Notes: generated by a model from the sequence alone, not told the origin. DNA of 64,000 nucleotides from Parachlamydiales bacterium (GCA_003153295.1 PLXY01000011.1:167711-231710); one strand, 5' to 3'; counted from the first letter of the stretch, positions 19,651 to 32,689 are shown. Numbers and translations are program-made.

Positions 19651-20379
19651 ATGGCTTCAATCTCTTTGAGTGAAAGTTCTTATCTAACGTCCGACACAGA
19701 TGGATTTCAAAATATCTACATTGTTCGGCATGGAGAAAGTGAACTGAATGTGAAAAGAGAGGATGGATACCGCCTAACTTCAGGCAAAGGGATAAAAATT
19801 CCCCTCACTGAAAAAGGGAAAGTCCAAGCAGCTGCCTTTGGATTAGAACTTCTTAAAAAAATACCACCGGAGGCTCCAGTCGTTATTTGTTCCTCCACAG
19901 CTCTGCGCGCTCAAACAACTGCCGACATAATCTTTCAAGAGTTAAGTAAACAATTCAAATGTGAGCGAGGCGAAAACTATGACGGTCTTTTAGAACTCGG
20001 ACAAGGAGATTGGGAAGAGAAAAAAAAGGATTCAGAATATCTTAAATTCGTCAATCAATGGAAAGTATTATCTGCCTCCGAAAAATTTAAAAGTGCCAAA
20101 GTTCCAGGAGGAGAAAGTTTTGAAACAGTCGGCCAGCGAGCCTTATCAGATTTACAATCCATCGTTGATCAGCATAAGGGAAAAATTCTCATTGTTGTTA
20201 TGCATAATGCAGCAATGCAATCTCTTCAGCTGAGATGGGAACCTGTCAATCTTTCTAAAGAGCCTCAGTCCTCCTTACCTCTCACAGACTTTAAAAATTG
20301 CGAAATTCTAAAAGCCACTCTTCGACAAGATAAAGTGGATGGGCTTGCCCAGTTGTTACGTATGCAATCTAAGGTTTAA
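19651..20379 (+). CDS. histidine phosphatase superfamily protein, 242 aa
   Basis: Phosphoglycerate-mutase-like fold with the phospho-histidine motif IYIVRHGESELNVK (Arg26, His27) and the second catalytic histidine in IVVMHNAAMQS. It could be a cofactor-dependent mutase, a sugar phosphatase or a broad phosphatase; the family is not predictive of substrate. The frame begins with a GTG at 19612, but ATG 19651, preceded by AGAGGGCACA, is chosen. The same GGGCACAATG start context recurs at the next gene (20457). Confidence 0.8.
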   Translation: MASISLSESSYLTSDTDGFQNIYIVRHGESELNVKREDGYRLTSGKGIKIPLTEKGKVQAAAFGLELLKKIPPEAPVVICSSTALRAQTTADIIFQELSKQFKCERGENYDGLLELGQGDWEEKKKDSEYLKFVNQWKVLSASEKFKSAKVPGGESFETVGQRALSDLQSIVDQHKGKILIVVMHNAAMQSLQLRWEPVNLSKEPQSSLPLTDFKNCEILKATLRQDKVDGLAQLLRMQSKV

Positions 20380-20456
20380 ATTCTTTAAAAGTAGAACCTT
20401 CCCTTTGTAATTAAACAATTGATACCTATAAAATAGTTGTCCAAACGAAGGGCACA

Positions 20457-23400
20457 ATGCAATTTTCACTAAGTTTTATTCCACAGTCTCCTGGAACAGA
20501 TCTCGCCCTTCATCTAATGGGATATTGCCTATCATCTTTTAAAAAGGCCCACCCCATAGGAAATCAGGCGCCTCAGATGGTCACTTCCCTGATCCAGGTA
20601 AAAACTCAAGAGATTGTTCAGCAACTTCCTTCGCAAACAGCTAGATTATACATTGTCGGAGGTGCAGCCGCTACTTTAATAACAGTTTTTATTGCATCGA
20701 AAATCATTCCCTATCTTTTCTCTTCACAGCAGCCAACAATACCTACATCGAGAAGAATAGAACCCGTAGATTCATCCAAATCAGCAGAGACTATCAATTC
20801 GCCTACGGCTCCTCCAACTTCAGTTCCTAGCCCACCTCCTGAAAAAACCCGAGAGATTTTAGCAACTGTACCTGCTTCCCCAGATTCATCTAAACCAGAG
20901 ACCCCACCTTCGTCTGCTGCAGCTCCAGTCTCTAGCGCACCTTCTGGAACCAGAGAGATTTTAGTAACCGAACCCGCACTCTCAGATTCATCTAGACCAG
21001 CAAAGACTATCAATCCGCCTACGGCTCCTCCAACTCTAGTTCCTAGCCCACCTCCTGGAACCAAAGAGAGAGCAATTCCACCTATAGAGAAGGTAGTTGA
21101 TTTACCTTTTACCTCATCTTCAAGGAAGCCAACTTTAGACTTAACTGAAGTAGATCCCGCGGCAGGAGTTGGATTCCCTTCTCCCGAGGAAATTGATGAA
21201 GACTCATTACCCTTGTTACCTCGCAATGGGAATGATATGACAAAGAAAGAAAAGCCTCTTTCTCCTCGCTCCTCTACAATCTCGGCTCCAGCGCCCCTTC
21301 CAAGCCCCGCTCATCTCTTTGATCCAGACACGAACCCTTTTTCTGCTGAGTTTATTGCAAATCTACCTCCTTTACCACCTTCGCCTTCTCCCGAAGAAAC
21401 AGTATCCGGCCCTAGTTCGTTGATAAATCCTTCAACTCAAGAAGCAAAGGTAGCAGAACTTAAAAAAGATGAACCCAGTTCTCCGATCGATAAGTCTCCT
21501 TCACCACCAGGCTCTTCAAGTCCCTTACCCGTTAGTTCTTCAGACTCTTTATCTGAGCCTCGTTCTGGAGAGAGCCATAGTGGATCTGATATTGAAAATA
21601 ATCCGCCTCCTTCTCCTAAACCTTCTTTGCTGAAGAGATGTGTCGAAGTCGTAAGCTCCTATATCTCCTCTGAGCGACATTTTTCGAAATGGAGAAAATA
21701 CCGTCTTATTCAAGATCAATTAGAGATATTGGCACGACAGAAAGAAGTGAAACTTTATACGACTGAAAGTCAAGATACTCCCCTAGACATTGAAATCGCA
21801 ACAGCTTGGAACGATTTAGTACGAACTTTGCTTCAACCAACTAGTTTTATATCCGCTGACGACCAATATAAGAAAACAGTCGAGTGTTTGCGGAAGACGA
21901 TCCAACTGCTTTTTTCTGATGAACAAGAAATTAAAAATAAATTTCAAAAACAGATCCTATTTGTCAAAGAACTTTCCTATCTACGTTTTGCAGGCATCGA
22001 GTTATTTACCTATTGCCGCGAGTTAGTTGAAATGGCAACGGGGAAAGAACTTCCTAAAAAACTGTCCATCGATAATTTTCTAGAAGAGCTGATAGCACGA
22101 ACAACGATTCTAAATAAAACCGATCCTTCTTATCGAATGAACGGATTAGCCCGTGATCTAAATAAATTAAAAGGAACTGCAAATATTGATTTTGATCCTC
22201 TGAAGGGAAGTAACATCCCTTATCTTGATGGAATGATAACGCTCAATGAGAAATCTCGCCTTATCTGCCGTCATGGAGTGCCATATGGTCATCACGATCC
22301 TTACGGTTTTATCTATGGACTTGCAGCAAGTGCGGCGAGTTTTATTCCTTTTTTAAAACGCTTGATTCCCACTAAAGATAGTGTTTCCAAAGAGCCTGTA
22401 GTTAATGCAGATTATATTGCATTCCTGGAGGAAGCGGAAAAAAGAGGAGAGAAAATTCTCCATGTCATTTTAGAAAATGGACAAGAAAAAGCAGTCGGCG
22501 ATGAAAGTCCTAGAGTGCGGGTCCGATTAAAGCTCATGATCAATCATAATAATTATTTTCCTATCGCCTTACGTTTGGATGGAACATTTTTCGCGCCGCA
22601 CGATGCCGTCTTTCAAGAAGAACTTATTGACATCCTGAAACAACGCTTGAAAGATAATTTATTAATGCCGCTGAGTCAAAAAGCTGAAGTCACAGATCTT
22701 TCAAGATCTCAATTTTTAACTGAACAAACGGTTGATCAGTTCGAGGAACAACTTGAAAAAACAGGATTTTGTATTCCTGAAAAAGTACGGGAAGCTTCTC
22801 AACTGCCTCAGAACATTGATCTTCTCTTAGAAGAAGTGCGGTTAATCTATTTTCCAGATATCAAAAATATTTTATCCATTGAACAACATCAAGCTTTCAT
22901 TGTCTTCTCTTATGTCCATCTCATTCTTTTTATCTGTTGGCGTCTAGATATCAAGATCCTGGAGGCGTTATGTAAAGATGATAAAGATAGAGGCAATGTC
23001 ATCAAAACGATCTTGAAGCTCCACTTCCTTTATCTTACCGGACAGCTTAATCATGAGACTTTAACTAGCGTTCTTGTAAATACGTTGGCAGCCCCTTTTA
23101 TCCTCCAAAAAAATGCCATCATCGCGAGCCGACTGATCTTGATGGAACGTATTGTCCCCTTTATTAAAGCTGCCTATAATCGAGTTCCTCTTCCCCAAAC
23201 AAGGGTTTTTGGAGCTCCAGTTCAAACAGCTTCTTATTCTACTTTTCCGGGTAAAAGCATGTATCCCGACAAGTCCTCTGCAAGAAACCTCGAAGAATAC
23301 ATGGCATTTTTGGAACATAAACCGACAACAATCTTAGAATCTCAAGGCAATTTAGTTAGGGAGAATGCGGAAAATACTCAACTTCAAGAAGAGAGCATAA

Positions 23401-23873
23401 AAAAACAAGTTTCCCAAGTAGCCAAAAGTTTTAATTTTTATGTAGAAGAACTTCTTTTAAAACCCCACGCTCAAACAACACCTGATCAGGTTGAAAATTA
23501 CTATGGGGGCAATGTTATCGCAGATACCGTACTAGGATCTCTCGTCATAAAGGCGAATTTACCTAAGGAAGAAGCTTTGATGGTGGCATCTTGTGCTCAA
23601 GGATTAAGTACAAAGCTTCTAGCGTGGATCCAAGAATTGTTCGACTACCCACTTTTAGGGATTACGGCCCAGTTTGACGAAGAAGCCCTCAAAAACTCTT
23701 CTGAGTCGGGCATTTATTTAACCTCTGAAAATCAAATGGCTAAACTGAGGTGCGCTTTAATCTTCAAAATCGTCCATAAGGGGGTGACAATCAGAAGAGT
23801 CCAAGCTGGTGTTACGATTCCCGACCATCGAAGTGGAAAGGCTCAATTTGAATATTCACTGATGAGAGAATAG
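20457..23873 (+). CDS. large proline-rich, membrane-anchored protein, 1138 aa, candidate effector
   Basis: Not recognised. Residues 1-60 are polar or amphipathic; a Gly/Ala-rich hydrophobic helix follows (about 64-85, VGGAAATLITVFIASKIIPY). Residues 95-385 form a low-complexity Pro/Ser-rich linker with repeated TAPPTxVPSPPP units, and the remaining ~750 residues are globular with no motif I can assign. Pro-rich linker plus large lineage-specific domain is a common layout of chlamydial type III effectors and inclusion-membrane proteins. It overlaps the convergent kinase-like gene by 31 bp. Confidence 0.65.
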   Translation: MQFSLSFIPQSPGTDLALHLMGYCLSSFKKAHPIGNQAPQMVTSLIQVKTQEIVQQLPSQTARLYIVGGAAATLITVFIASKIIPYLFSSQQPTIPTSRRIEPVDSSKSAETINSPTAPPTSVPSPPPEKTREILATVPASPDSSKPETPPSSAAAPVSSAPSGTREILVTEPALSDSSRPAKTINPPTAPPTLVPSPPPGTKERAIPPIEKVVDLPFTSSSRKPTLDLTEVDPAAGVGFPSPEEIDEDSLPLLPRNGNDMTKKEKPLSPRSSTISAPAPLPSPAHLFDPDTNPFSAEFIANLPPLPPSPSPEETVSGPSSLINPSTQEAKVAELKKDEPSSPIDKSPSPPGSSSPLPVSSSDSLSEPRSGESHSGSDIENNPPPSPKPSLLKRCVEVVSSYISSERHFSKWRKYRLIQDQLEILARQKEVKLYTTESQDTPLDIEIATAWNDLVRTLLQPTSFISADDQYKKTVECLRKTIQLLFSDEQEIKNKFQKQILFVKELSYLRFAGIELFTYCRELVEMATGKELPKKLSIDNFLEELIARTTILNKTDPSYRMNGLARDLNKLKGTANIDFDPLKGSNIPYLDGMITLNEKSRLICRHGVPYGHHDPYGFIYGLAASAASFIPFLKRLIPTKDSVSKEPVVNADYIAFLEEAEKRGEKILHVILENGQEKAVGDESPRVRVRLKLMINHNNYFPIALRLDGTFFAPHDAVFQEELIDILKQRLKDNLLMPLSQKAEVTDLSRSQFLTEQTVDQFEEQLEKTGFCIPEKVREASQLPQNIDLLLEEVRLIYFPDIKNILSIEQHQAFIVFSYVHLILFICWRLDIKILEALCKDDKDRGNVIKTILKLHFLYLTGQLNHETLTSVLVNTLAAPFILQKNAIIASRLILMERIVPFIKAAYNRVPLPQTRVFGAPVQTASYSTFPGKSMYPDKSSARNLEEYMAFLEHKPTTILESQGNLVRENAENTQLQEESIKKQVSQVAKSFNFYVEELLLKPHAQTTPDQVENYYGGNVIADTVLGSLVIKANLPKEEALMVASCAQGLSTKLLAWIQELFDYPLLGITAQFDEEALKNSSESGIYLTSENQMAKLRCALIFKIVHKGVTIRRVQAGVTIPDHRSGKAQFEYSLMRE
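20769..20841 (+). repeat. 73-bp in-frame direct repeat, copy 1
   Basis: Copy 1 of a 73-bp repeat encoding DSSKSAETINSPTAPPTSVP and the SPPP that follows. Copy 2 is at 20985-21057 with only about seven mismatches; the offset of 216 nt keeps the reading frame. Confidence 0.85.
20985..21057 (+). repeat. 73-bp in-frame direct repeat, copy 2
   Basis: Copy 2 of the repeat at 20769. Between the copies a shorter related unit encoding REILATVPASPDSSKP / REILVTEPALSDSSRP is also repeated, so the linker grew by unequal duplication. Confidence 0.85.
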
Positions 23874-24658
23874 TTCTCTTCTTGCCATTGCTGGATGCGG
23901 CGCTGAACATGTTCGAACTGTCTTTCTTTTGTGCCTTTATAAAGACGTCCGATATCTAATTGGATGGCCCGATCTCCTACAAAACCGTAATTGTTGCTGA
24001 CTCCCTTATCTCGATCGGCATAACCTTTATCGATGCGCCTTTTCACGAGTTCTAAGATGGCTGCAATCGATTGCTCTGCTTGCTGCCCATCTCCTTTCTG
24101 GTAGAGTTTTGCCAGCCGCTCAAAAAGAAGCTCTGCTTTTTCTTGCAGCACAAACTCGGTTTGATCGAGATCAATCGTATGTTCTTGACCTTGCTGGTCA
24201 ATGATAGTAGCCATTTGCTGCAGATCATGGGTTTTGGCTAAATGGATAAAAACAAGGCCTGTATCTTTTCTAAAATTTTCATAGGCAATTTTATAGCCAT
24301 TGAAGACCCAGTTAAGATTCTTTAACCGGCGGCGGACAACATGGGGACATAGGTGGTCCGCAAGAGAAGGGGTGAACCGGCGCATTTTGAAAAATTTTAA
24401 AACATATTTTCCATCGGAGCTTTCGAAAGCATAGGCTTGAGCGCCTTCTCCGAGAAATTTGAAGGGGGAAGCAAAAATAGCCTTTAATTCTTGCTGCTGT
24501 TCAAGGGGGGAAGCGGGGATCGTCCATGCAGGGTTTGGAGGGAGGGAAGAAGCGATCTTTCCTTTAGAAAAACCTTCCGTCGAAGAGTTCCTTTGATAGA
24601 AAAACAGGCCTACGGCGAGAGCGAAAATTAAGTAGATGTATCGTTTGCTTGAAGCCAT
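23843..24658 (-). CDS. membrane-anchored protein-kinase-like protein, 271 aa (copy A)
   Basis: An N-terminal hydrophobic segment (7-20) anchors or exports a kinase-like domain. A glycine-rich loop FLGEGAQAYAF (68-78) is followed by Lys88 in YVLKFF. Near the C-terminus, Asp217 in DRDKGVSNNYG, Asn223 and the metal-binding-like Asp235 in LDIGR reproduce the catalytic-loop D, N and DFG-type D of kinases, with one residue more than usual between D and N. It is a tandem paralogue of the next gene, whose 3' end overlaps this gene's start by 31 bp. Kinase fold is inferred from motif order; substrate unknown. Confidence 0.7.
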   Translation of the reverse strand: MASSKRYIYLIFALAVGLFFYQRNSSTEGFSKGKIASSLPPNPAWTIPASPLEQQQELKAIFASPFKFLGEGAQAYAFESSDGKYVLKFFKMRRFTPSLADHLCPHVVRRRLKNLNWVFNGYKIAYENFRKDTGLVFIHLAKTHDLQQMATIIDQQGQEHTIDLDQTEFVLQEKAELLFERLAKLYQKGDGQQAEQSIAAILELVKRRIDKGYADRDKGVSNNYGFVGDRAIQLDIGRLYKGTKERQFEHVQRRIQQWQEENYSLISEYSN

Positions 24659-25443
24659 TTATTGATCCGCTCTGTGATGCGATTGTATTCTTTAGGTTTA
24701 GGAACTTTTTCAATCCTTCCGATATCGAGATGGACAGGCCTGTCTCCGACAAATCCGTAATTGTGTTTGACGGCTTTGTCATGATCGGAAATCCCCCGGT
24801 CCATCCGTCTTTGCACAAGTTGTAATGTGCTCTGGATGCACCGCTCGATTTCTCGTTTGTCGCCCTGCTCTAGAAGTTTTTTGAAATGAGTGAAAATCAA
24901 CTCGGCTTTTTCTTGGACGACAAATTCTGTTTTGTCGAGATCGATGAGATGGGTACGGCCTAATCGGTCGATCGCTTTGAGGTGAGTTTGCAGATCTTGG
25001 CTTTTATTGAGATGAAGGTAAATAAGTCCTGTATCTTGCCTCAGCTCATCGTAGGCAAGCTTATGAGCTTTGAAGATCGAAAGGATATTCTGTTTACGGT
25101 ATTCGATTTTCTCAGGATGCCATAGATCTGAAATCCGTGGAGTCCGATGCTTCATCATGAAGAATTTGATGACATATTTTCCATCGTGGCTGACAAACGC
25201 ATACGATTGCGAGCCCACGGCTAAAAACTTATATTTTTGGCTCAAGATTGACTTGAGAGGAGATAGATCCTGGGGTTCTTCAATAGCCCAGTGAGGATTA
25301 TAAGAAAAATCAGAGGTAATCCGCGCTGGAGAAAAATTGAACGATTTATTGAGATAAAGTTGATAGCAGCTCCATAAAAAAATGGCAGGGAAAACAAGGA
25401 AAAACCAGAAACGCTTGCCCCTGAAAATCTGATATGTCATCAT
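24628..25443 (-). CDS. membrane-anchored protein-kinase-like protein, 271 aa (copy B)
   Basis: Paralogue of the gene at 23843, identical in length and similar throughout. A membrane helix (about 12-31) precedes FLAVGSQSYAF (loop), Lys93 in YVIKFF, Asp222 and Asn228 in DHDKAVKHNYG, and Asp240 in LDIGR. The shared NYGFVGDR and TEFV-QEKAEL blocks mark one family. The glycine-rich loop is poorer in Gly than in copy A, so ATP binding may be weaker. Its start codon lies only 9 nt from the divergent spoU start. Confidence 0.7.
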   Translation of the reverse strand: MMTYQIFRGKRFWFFLVFPAIFLWSCYQLYLNKSFNFSPARITSDFSYNPHWAIEEPQDLSPLKSILSQKYKFLAVGSQSYAFVSHDGKYVIKFFMMKHRTPRISDLWHPEKIEYRKQNILSIFKAHKLAYDELRQDTGLIYLHLNKSQDLQTHLKAIDRLGRTHLIDLDKTEFVVQEKAELIFTHFKKLLEQGDKREIERCIQSTLQLVQRRMDRGISDHDKAVKHNYGFVGDRPVHLDIGRIEKVPKPKEYNRITERINKWLQANDTST

Positions 25444-25452
25444 AAGCTCACT

Positions 25453-29292
<3,840 letters not shown>

Positions 29293-29298
29293 GCTTAT

Positions 29299-29319
29299 TC
29301 TTTCCTCTTGAAGGAAAGA
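29299..29319 (-). promoter_or_regulatory. leader hairpin overlapping the ribosome binding site of the sulfatase-fold gene
   Basis: TCTTTCCT and AGGAAAGA form an 8-bp perfect stem with a 5-nt loop directly before the start codon at 29292. On the minus strand the AGGA Shine-Dalgarno lies in the 3' arm, about 10 nt from the ATG, so the fold would hide it. Whether the message folds so in the cell is inference. Confidence 0.5.
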
Positions 29320-29421
29320 TGCTTTAACGTCAAGCTTTTGTGTTATTAATTAATATTTAAGAATATCTCTAAATAAATCTAACCTATATCTTTATTCTTC
29401 GCTCTAACTTAAGGATAATCT

Positions 29422-30057
29422 ATGTCCATACAACCTTTACCGTCTTCTTATTCCCTTCCTACATCCTTTTCAGAAGATAATTCTCAAATACGTTTCAATC
29501 TCTACCAGGCCCTCTGTTACCATCCTTCTTCCCCCTCTTATGATCCTATCCAGGATCCTCAGGACTTCCGGGGAATGCATTACGTCTACTCCAAGGCCCG
29601 TGAAGATGCATGGGGAAGCGAGATTAAGGAAATTTTAAACTCTTATCCACTCGATGAAGTCCAATCGCTTTATGAGGTTCTAAGAAATATTTTTCCGCCT
29701 GAGATGATAAATGTGGATCGTTTGAGTGTTGTGCGCTCTTTTCTCAGACTTTCTTCTACTCAATGGAAAGAATTAGGTCTGCAAATCAACCATCTCCTAC
29801 CTGCGGGAAGTCGAGCGCATGACATCAAGTGGGTTGCAGAATTACTCATTTCAATCCTTAATAAAACCTACTGCGAGGCTTTGATCCAAACAGCTTCGAA
29901 TCTCTTTACCTGGCAAACACCGAGCATTCATCGCGGTTATATCCTTGAAGGGTTGATTAAAGGGTGTCCGACGACAGATGCACTAATAAAAATACAGGAA
30001 CTCAATAGCTCAGGCAAAAAAACGATGGCCAAAACCTTTATTCCTCATGGAGTCTAA
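29422..30057 (+). CDS. hypothetical protein, 211 aa
   Basis: Not recognised. The Ser/Pro-rich N-terminus (about 25 residues) is followed by a helical domain without signal peptide or membrane helix. Such Ser/Pro-rich N-termini are common in chlamydial type III substrates, but this is weak evidence. A TAAGGAT ribosome site lies 6 nt before the ATG, after an AT-rich upstream region. Convergent with the M16-like gene 13 nt away. Confidence 0.55.
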   Translation: MSIQPLPSSYSLPTSFSEDNSQIRFNLYQALCYHPSSPSYDPIQDPQDFRGMHYVYSKAREDAWGSEIKEILNSYPLDEVQSLYEVLRNIFPPEMINVDRLSVVRSFLRLSSTQWKELGLQINHLLPAGSRAHDIKWVAELLISILNKTYCEALIQTASNLFTWQTPSIHRGYILEGLIKGCPTTDALIKIQELNSSGKKTMAKTFIPHGV

Positions 30058-30070
30058 AGAGCACTAGAAA

Positions 30071-31582
30071 TCAATTCTCTAATAAAATCAAGTACTGAAC
30101 CAGCTTTTCCCATTCTCTTTTCTCAATCAGGGCCCGGACTTGGTCTGGGTGGGCCTTAACTGCTTGGCAAAAGCTTAAAATATAAGGTTCAAAATTATTA
30201 CGCGCATATTCCCTTTCACATTTAGCCACAAAACCAGGCGTTGGATGGTCGCCATCCATGAATCCCCGCCATTTTAAGTTCTTGCTTTGCACTTCGACCA
30301 TGCATTTCTTAAGATCAGGATTTGTGAATAGCGTCCCTAAAAATCTCAGGGGATGGATATGCTGGACTTTGTTTCCTAAATCCCTTAACTCCCCTCGTTT
30401 AAGTAGGAGTGTGCCATACCCATTGTTCCCTACCGTATCAATGATCTTATAAATTACTTGAGCCTCTGCTTCAGTAATGGGAAGCTGATTATAGGGGCTA
30501 TTGCTATCAAGAATGTTTCCATCCAGATTAAGAACTAGATTATCGGTTCGATGGGCATCCAAAATCGCTTGGATAGATGCCTCTGTGATACTTACTTGTG
30601 GTGGGATTTTCATCTCTACACGACGAGCTGCATCTAAGAAATAGATCCCCATATGCTCTGCAACATCCGCCCGTTGAATCTCTGAGATGGCTTTAAAGGA
30701 CATTGTCATAAAAATAGAATAATCGGGATGTCCTGCCCCCAAAGCAAAATGGGAAGCCAAATAATCAGCAAGCGTCGAACTCGTAGGATTTTGCTGATTG
30801 AAATTTCCAAGATTTTTTTGCAGTTTGGCTTTAGCATCGGATAATTCCTGTTCTGAAAAACCATTGGTCTTCACTTCTTGCATAATCACTAAAAAAGCAG
30901 AGAGCATGTTCAAAGGGTCTTGAGTTAGAACCTGTTTGCTTCTTGCAATGGTATAAGAACAAGGAAGTAAGTATTTAACAGGGGCAGACTGAATCCATTG
31001 TCCATCCCCATCCTTGACTATTTTCCGAAATCTTTCTTCAATGACGGATTGGAGCAAATATAAAACCCAAAGTTTTTTTAGGTCTTTGTCTGTCTTTAAC
31101 TCCTGAAAAGAGGTTGAATAAGCCAAGGAAAGATAAACCATATTAGATTCGGCAGAAGATTCAACTTTGATGGGGGCAGTTGAAGGCATGGTCATCCTTG
31201 GTGAAAAGCCCTCAAAGGCTTCAGCAAGATATTTGCCTACGCTTTCTTCTTCAAAATCCCCTACAGCCACGACCGCTATTTTACATTGTTCAATATTACG
31301 AATCTTCTCTCGGCAATAATCGACAAAACAGGGAAGCTCATCTTCAAACGCATTCAAAGGACAATCATTTAAATAGAAAATCTCTGGAACCGGCTCAAGA
31401 GGGTTTTTCGCGATAACACGACAAAAGATTGTTTGTCGCGGCATGGCATATTTCTTCAACCAAATCTCTATTCCATTGTCCAAAGAAGAAATAGAAAGAT
31501 TCTCTTCTAAAGGCATCCCTACAGCAGAGGCATAAACCGTCCAAAATAGAAGAAGACCCAGAACTTTTTTCATGTAACCCAT
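30071..31582 (-). CDS. secreted M16-peptidase-like protein lacking the zinc motif, 503 aa
   Basis: After a signal peptide (1-20) the protein shows insulinase-family features: LDNGIEIWLKKYAMPRQTIF resembles the first M16 strands, and IAVVAVGDFEEESVGKYLAEAF and the GFSEQELSDAKAKLQKNL helix are typical of the non-catalytic M16 subdomain. The HxxEH zinc motif is absent and the region that should carry it is deleted. It may be a non-catalytic M16B partner or an adapted binding protein; no catalytic partner is adjacent. GGGAG lies upstream of the ATG at 31582. Confidence 0.65.
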   Translation of the reverse strand: MGYMKKVLGLLLFWTVYASAVGMPLEENLSISSLDNGIEIWLKKYAMPRQTIFCRVIAKNPLEPVPEIFYLNDCPLNAFEDELPCFVDYCREKIRNIEQCKIAVVAVGDFEEESVGKYLAEAFEGFSPRMTMPSTAPIKVESSAESNMVYLSLAYSTSFQELKTDKDLKKLWVLYLLQSVIEERFRKIVKDGDGQWIQSAPVKYLLPCSYTIARSKQVLTQDPLNMLSAFLVIMQEVKTNGFSEQELSDAKAKLQKNLGNFNQQNPTSSTLADYLASHFALGAGHPDYSIFMTMSFKAISEIQRADVAEHMGIYFLDAARRVEMKIPPQVSITEASIQAILDAHRTDNLVLNLDGNILDSNSPYNQLPITEAEAQVIYKIIDTVGNNGYGTLLLKRGELRDLGNKVQHIHPLRFLGTLFTNPDLKKCMVEVQSKNLKWRGFMDGDHPTPGFVAKCEREYARNNFEPYILSFCQAVKAHPDQVRALIEKREWEKLVQYLILLEN

Positions 31583-31691
31583 TGATCTACTCCCTTCGGT
31601 TTTTTTAGAGATTGGCAGCCTTTAAATAACTATTCCCTAATTTGATAAACGATATGGCTATTCAAAATAAACTTTAAAATAATTTTTATAT

Positions 31692-32120
31692 ATGTCTATG
31701 AAGAGATTTAATGCACTGGGCAGGATGATGAAGTCTAAAACCACGATTTTTTTATTTGGAGCAGCAGAAAGGGGTGAACTATGCTTGCCTCTTTACTTGA
31801 CTTCTTTGGAACAAGTTTTGGATTTTTTGGGACATCCCCCTGAAAATTCAGACGGAATTCGGTATGCGGTGCAAACTCTCTTATATCAGCACGCTTTGAT
31901 TTATTTCCGCGTGGCAGAAGAGGGATTTAGCACGGAAGATTATATTCACGGCCTTAGGTTTCTCAAGCAAAAGTCCCTTCAGACCCCTTTGACTGCGATC
32001 GGCATGCCCGGTGTCGGAGACCAAGAGATTCTCCGAGCGGCTACCTCTATTTGCCATCTTTATCAAAGCGTCCTTCTCGTCTCAGAGAAAGACCTCTACG
32101 ACTATTTGACAGCGAAATAA
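31692..32120 (+). CDS. conserved hypothetical protein, 142 aa
   Basis: Small soluble protein without motifs I can name. From memory a similar-sized hypothetical gene sits beside ahpC in Chlamydiaceae (the CT602-CT603 neighbourhood), and this gene is convergent with ahpC here (19-bp overlap), so it is probably the same family. The ATG at 31692 has no clear Shine-Dalgarno; Met codons 11-12 residues later are alternatives. Confidence 0.55.
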   Translation: MSMKRFNALGRMMKSKTTIFLFGAAERGELCLPLYLTSLEQVLDFLGHPPENSDGIRYAVQTLLYQHALIYFRVAEEGFSTEDYIHGLRFLKQKSLQTPLTAIGMPGVGDQEILRAATSICHLYQSVLLVSEKDLYDYLTAK

Positions 32121-32689
32121 TTTTCTAGTCCCTCTTGTGTGGGCTTTAGTGACTTTGAACCTAATTTCCAGTTGGCCGGACAGACTTCCCCATTATTTTC
32201 ATAATAGATCAAAGCATCCAAGATGCGAAGGGCCTCTTCGACAGAGCGTCCGAGTGGCAGATCATTAATCAGCTGATGCCGGATGATCCCTGCTTTATCC
32301 AGGATGAAAAGACCTCGATAAGCGATCCCTTCATCTTCCTTGAGAACCTGATACTCTCTTGAAATCGACTTGGTCAAATCGGAAACGAGAGGGTAGGTCA
32401 CTCCTTCGATGCCGCCTTTGCTTTTGGGAGTATGGAGCCATGCATAGTGGCTATTAACGCTATCTACAGAACATCCGACAACTTGCGCATTCCGTTTTTC
32501 AAAACTTCCGAGCTCTTGTTGGAAGGCATGCAGTTCTGTCGGACAAACGAAGGTAAAGTCCAACGGATAGAAAAAGAACACGATATACTGCCCTAAAAAA
32601 TTGCTCAGAGAAAAATCGTGACCAATTTTTCCGTTAATGACAGCTTTTGCCTTGAAACTAGGAGCGCTTTTTCCCATCAATAAATTCAT
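32102..32689 (-). CDS. ahpC: 2-Cys peroxiredoxin (AhpC/Tsa), 195 aa
   Basis: Thiol peroxidase that reduces H2O2 and organic peroxides. Peroxidatic Cys49 lies in DFTFVCPTEL and the resolving cysteine at about 170 in GEVCPANW, the typical 2-Cys arrangement. No AhpF is nearby, so reduction probably comes from thioredoxin. The frame extends to a TTG at 32695, but ATG 32689 with AAGGG 8 nt upstream is preferred. It follows the MBL hydrolase on the same strand, 15 nt away. Confidence 0.94.
   Translation of the reverse strand: MNLLMGKSAPSFKAKAVINGKIGHDFSLSNFLGQYIVFFFYPLDFTFVCPTELHAFQQELGSFEKRNAQVVGCSVDSVNSHYAWLHTPKSKGGIEGVTYPLVSDLTKSISREYQVLKEDEGIAYRGLFILDKAGIIRHQLINDLPLGRSVEEALRILDALIYYENNGEVCPANWKLGSKSLKPTQEGLENYFAVK

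Noticed and set aside
20711-21226. 171-aa minus-strand frame rich in Gly, Ser and Val
   Set aside because: It is antisense to the proline-rich repeat linker of the 20457 gene; its composition is the mirror of that low-complexity region.
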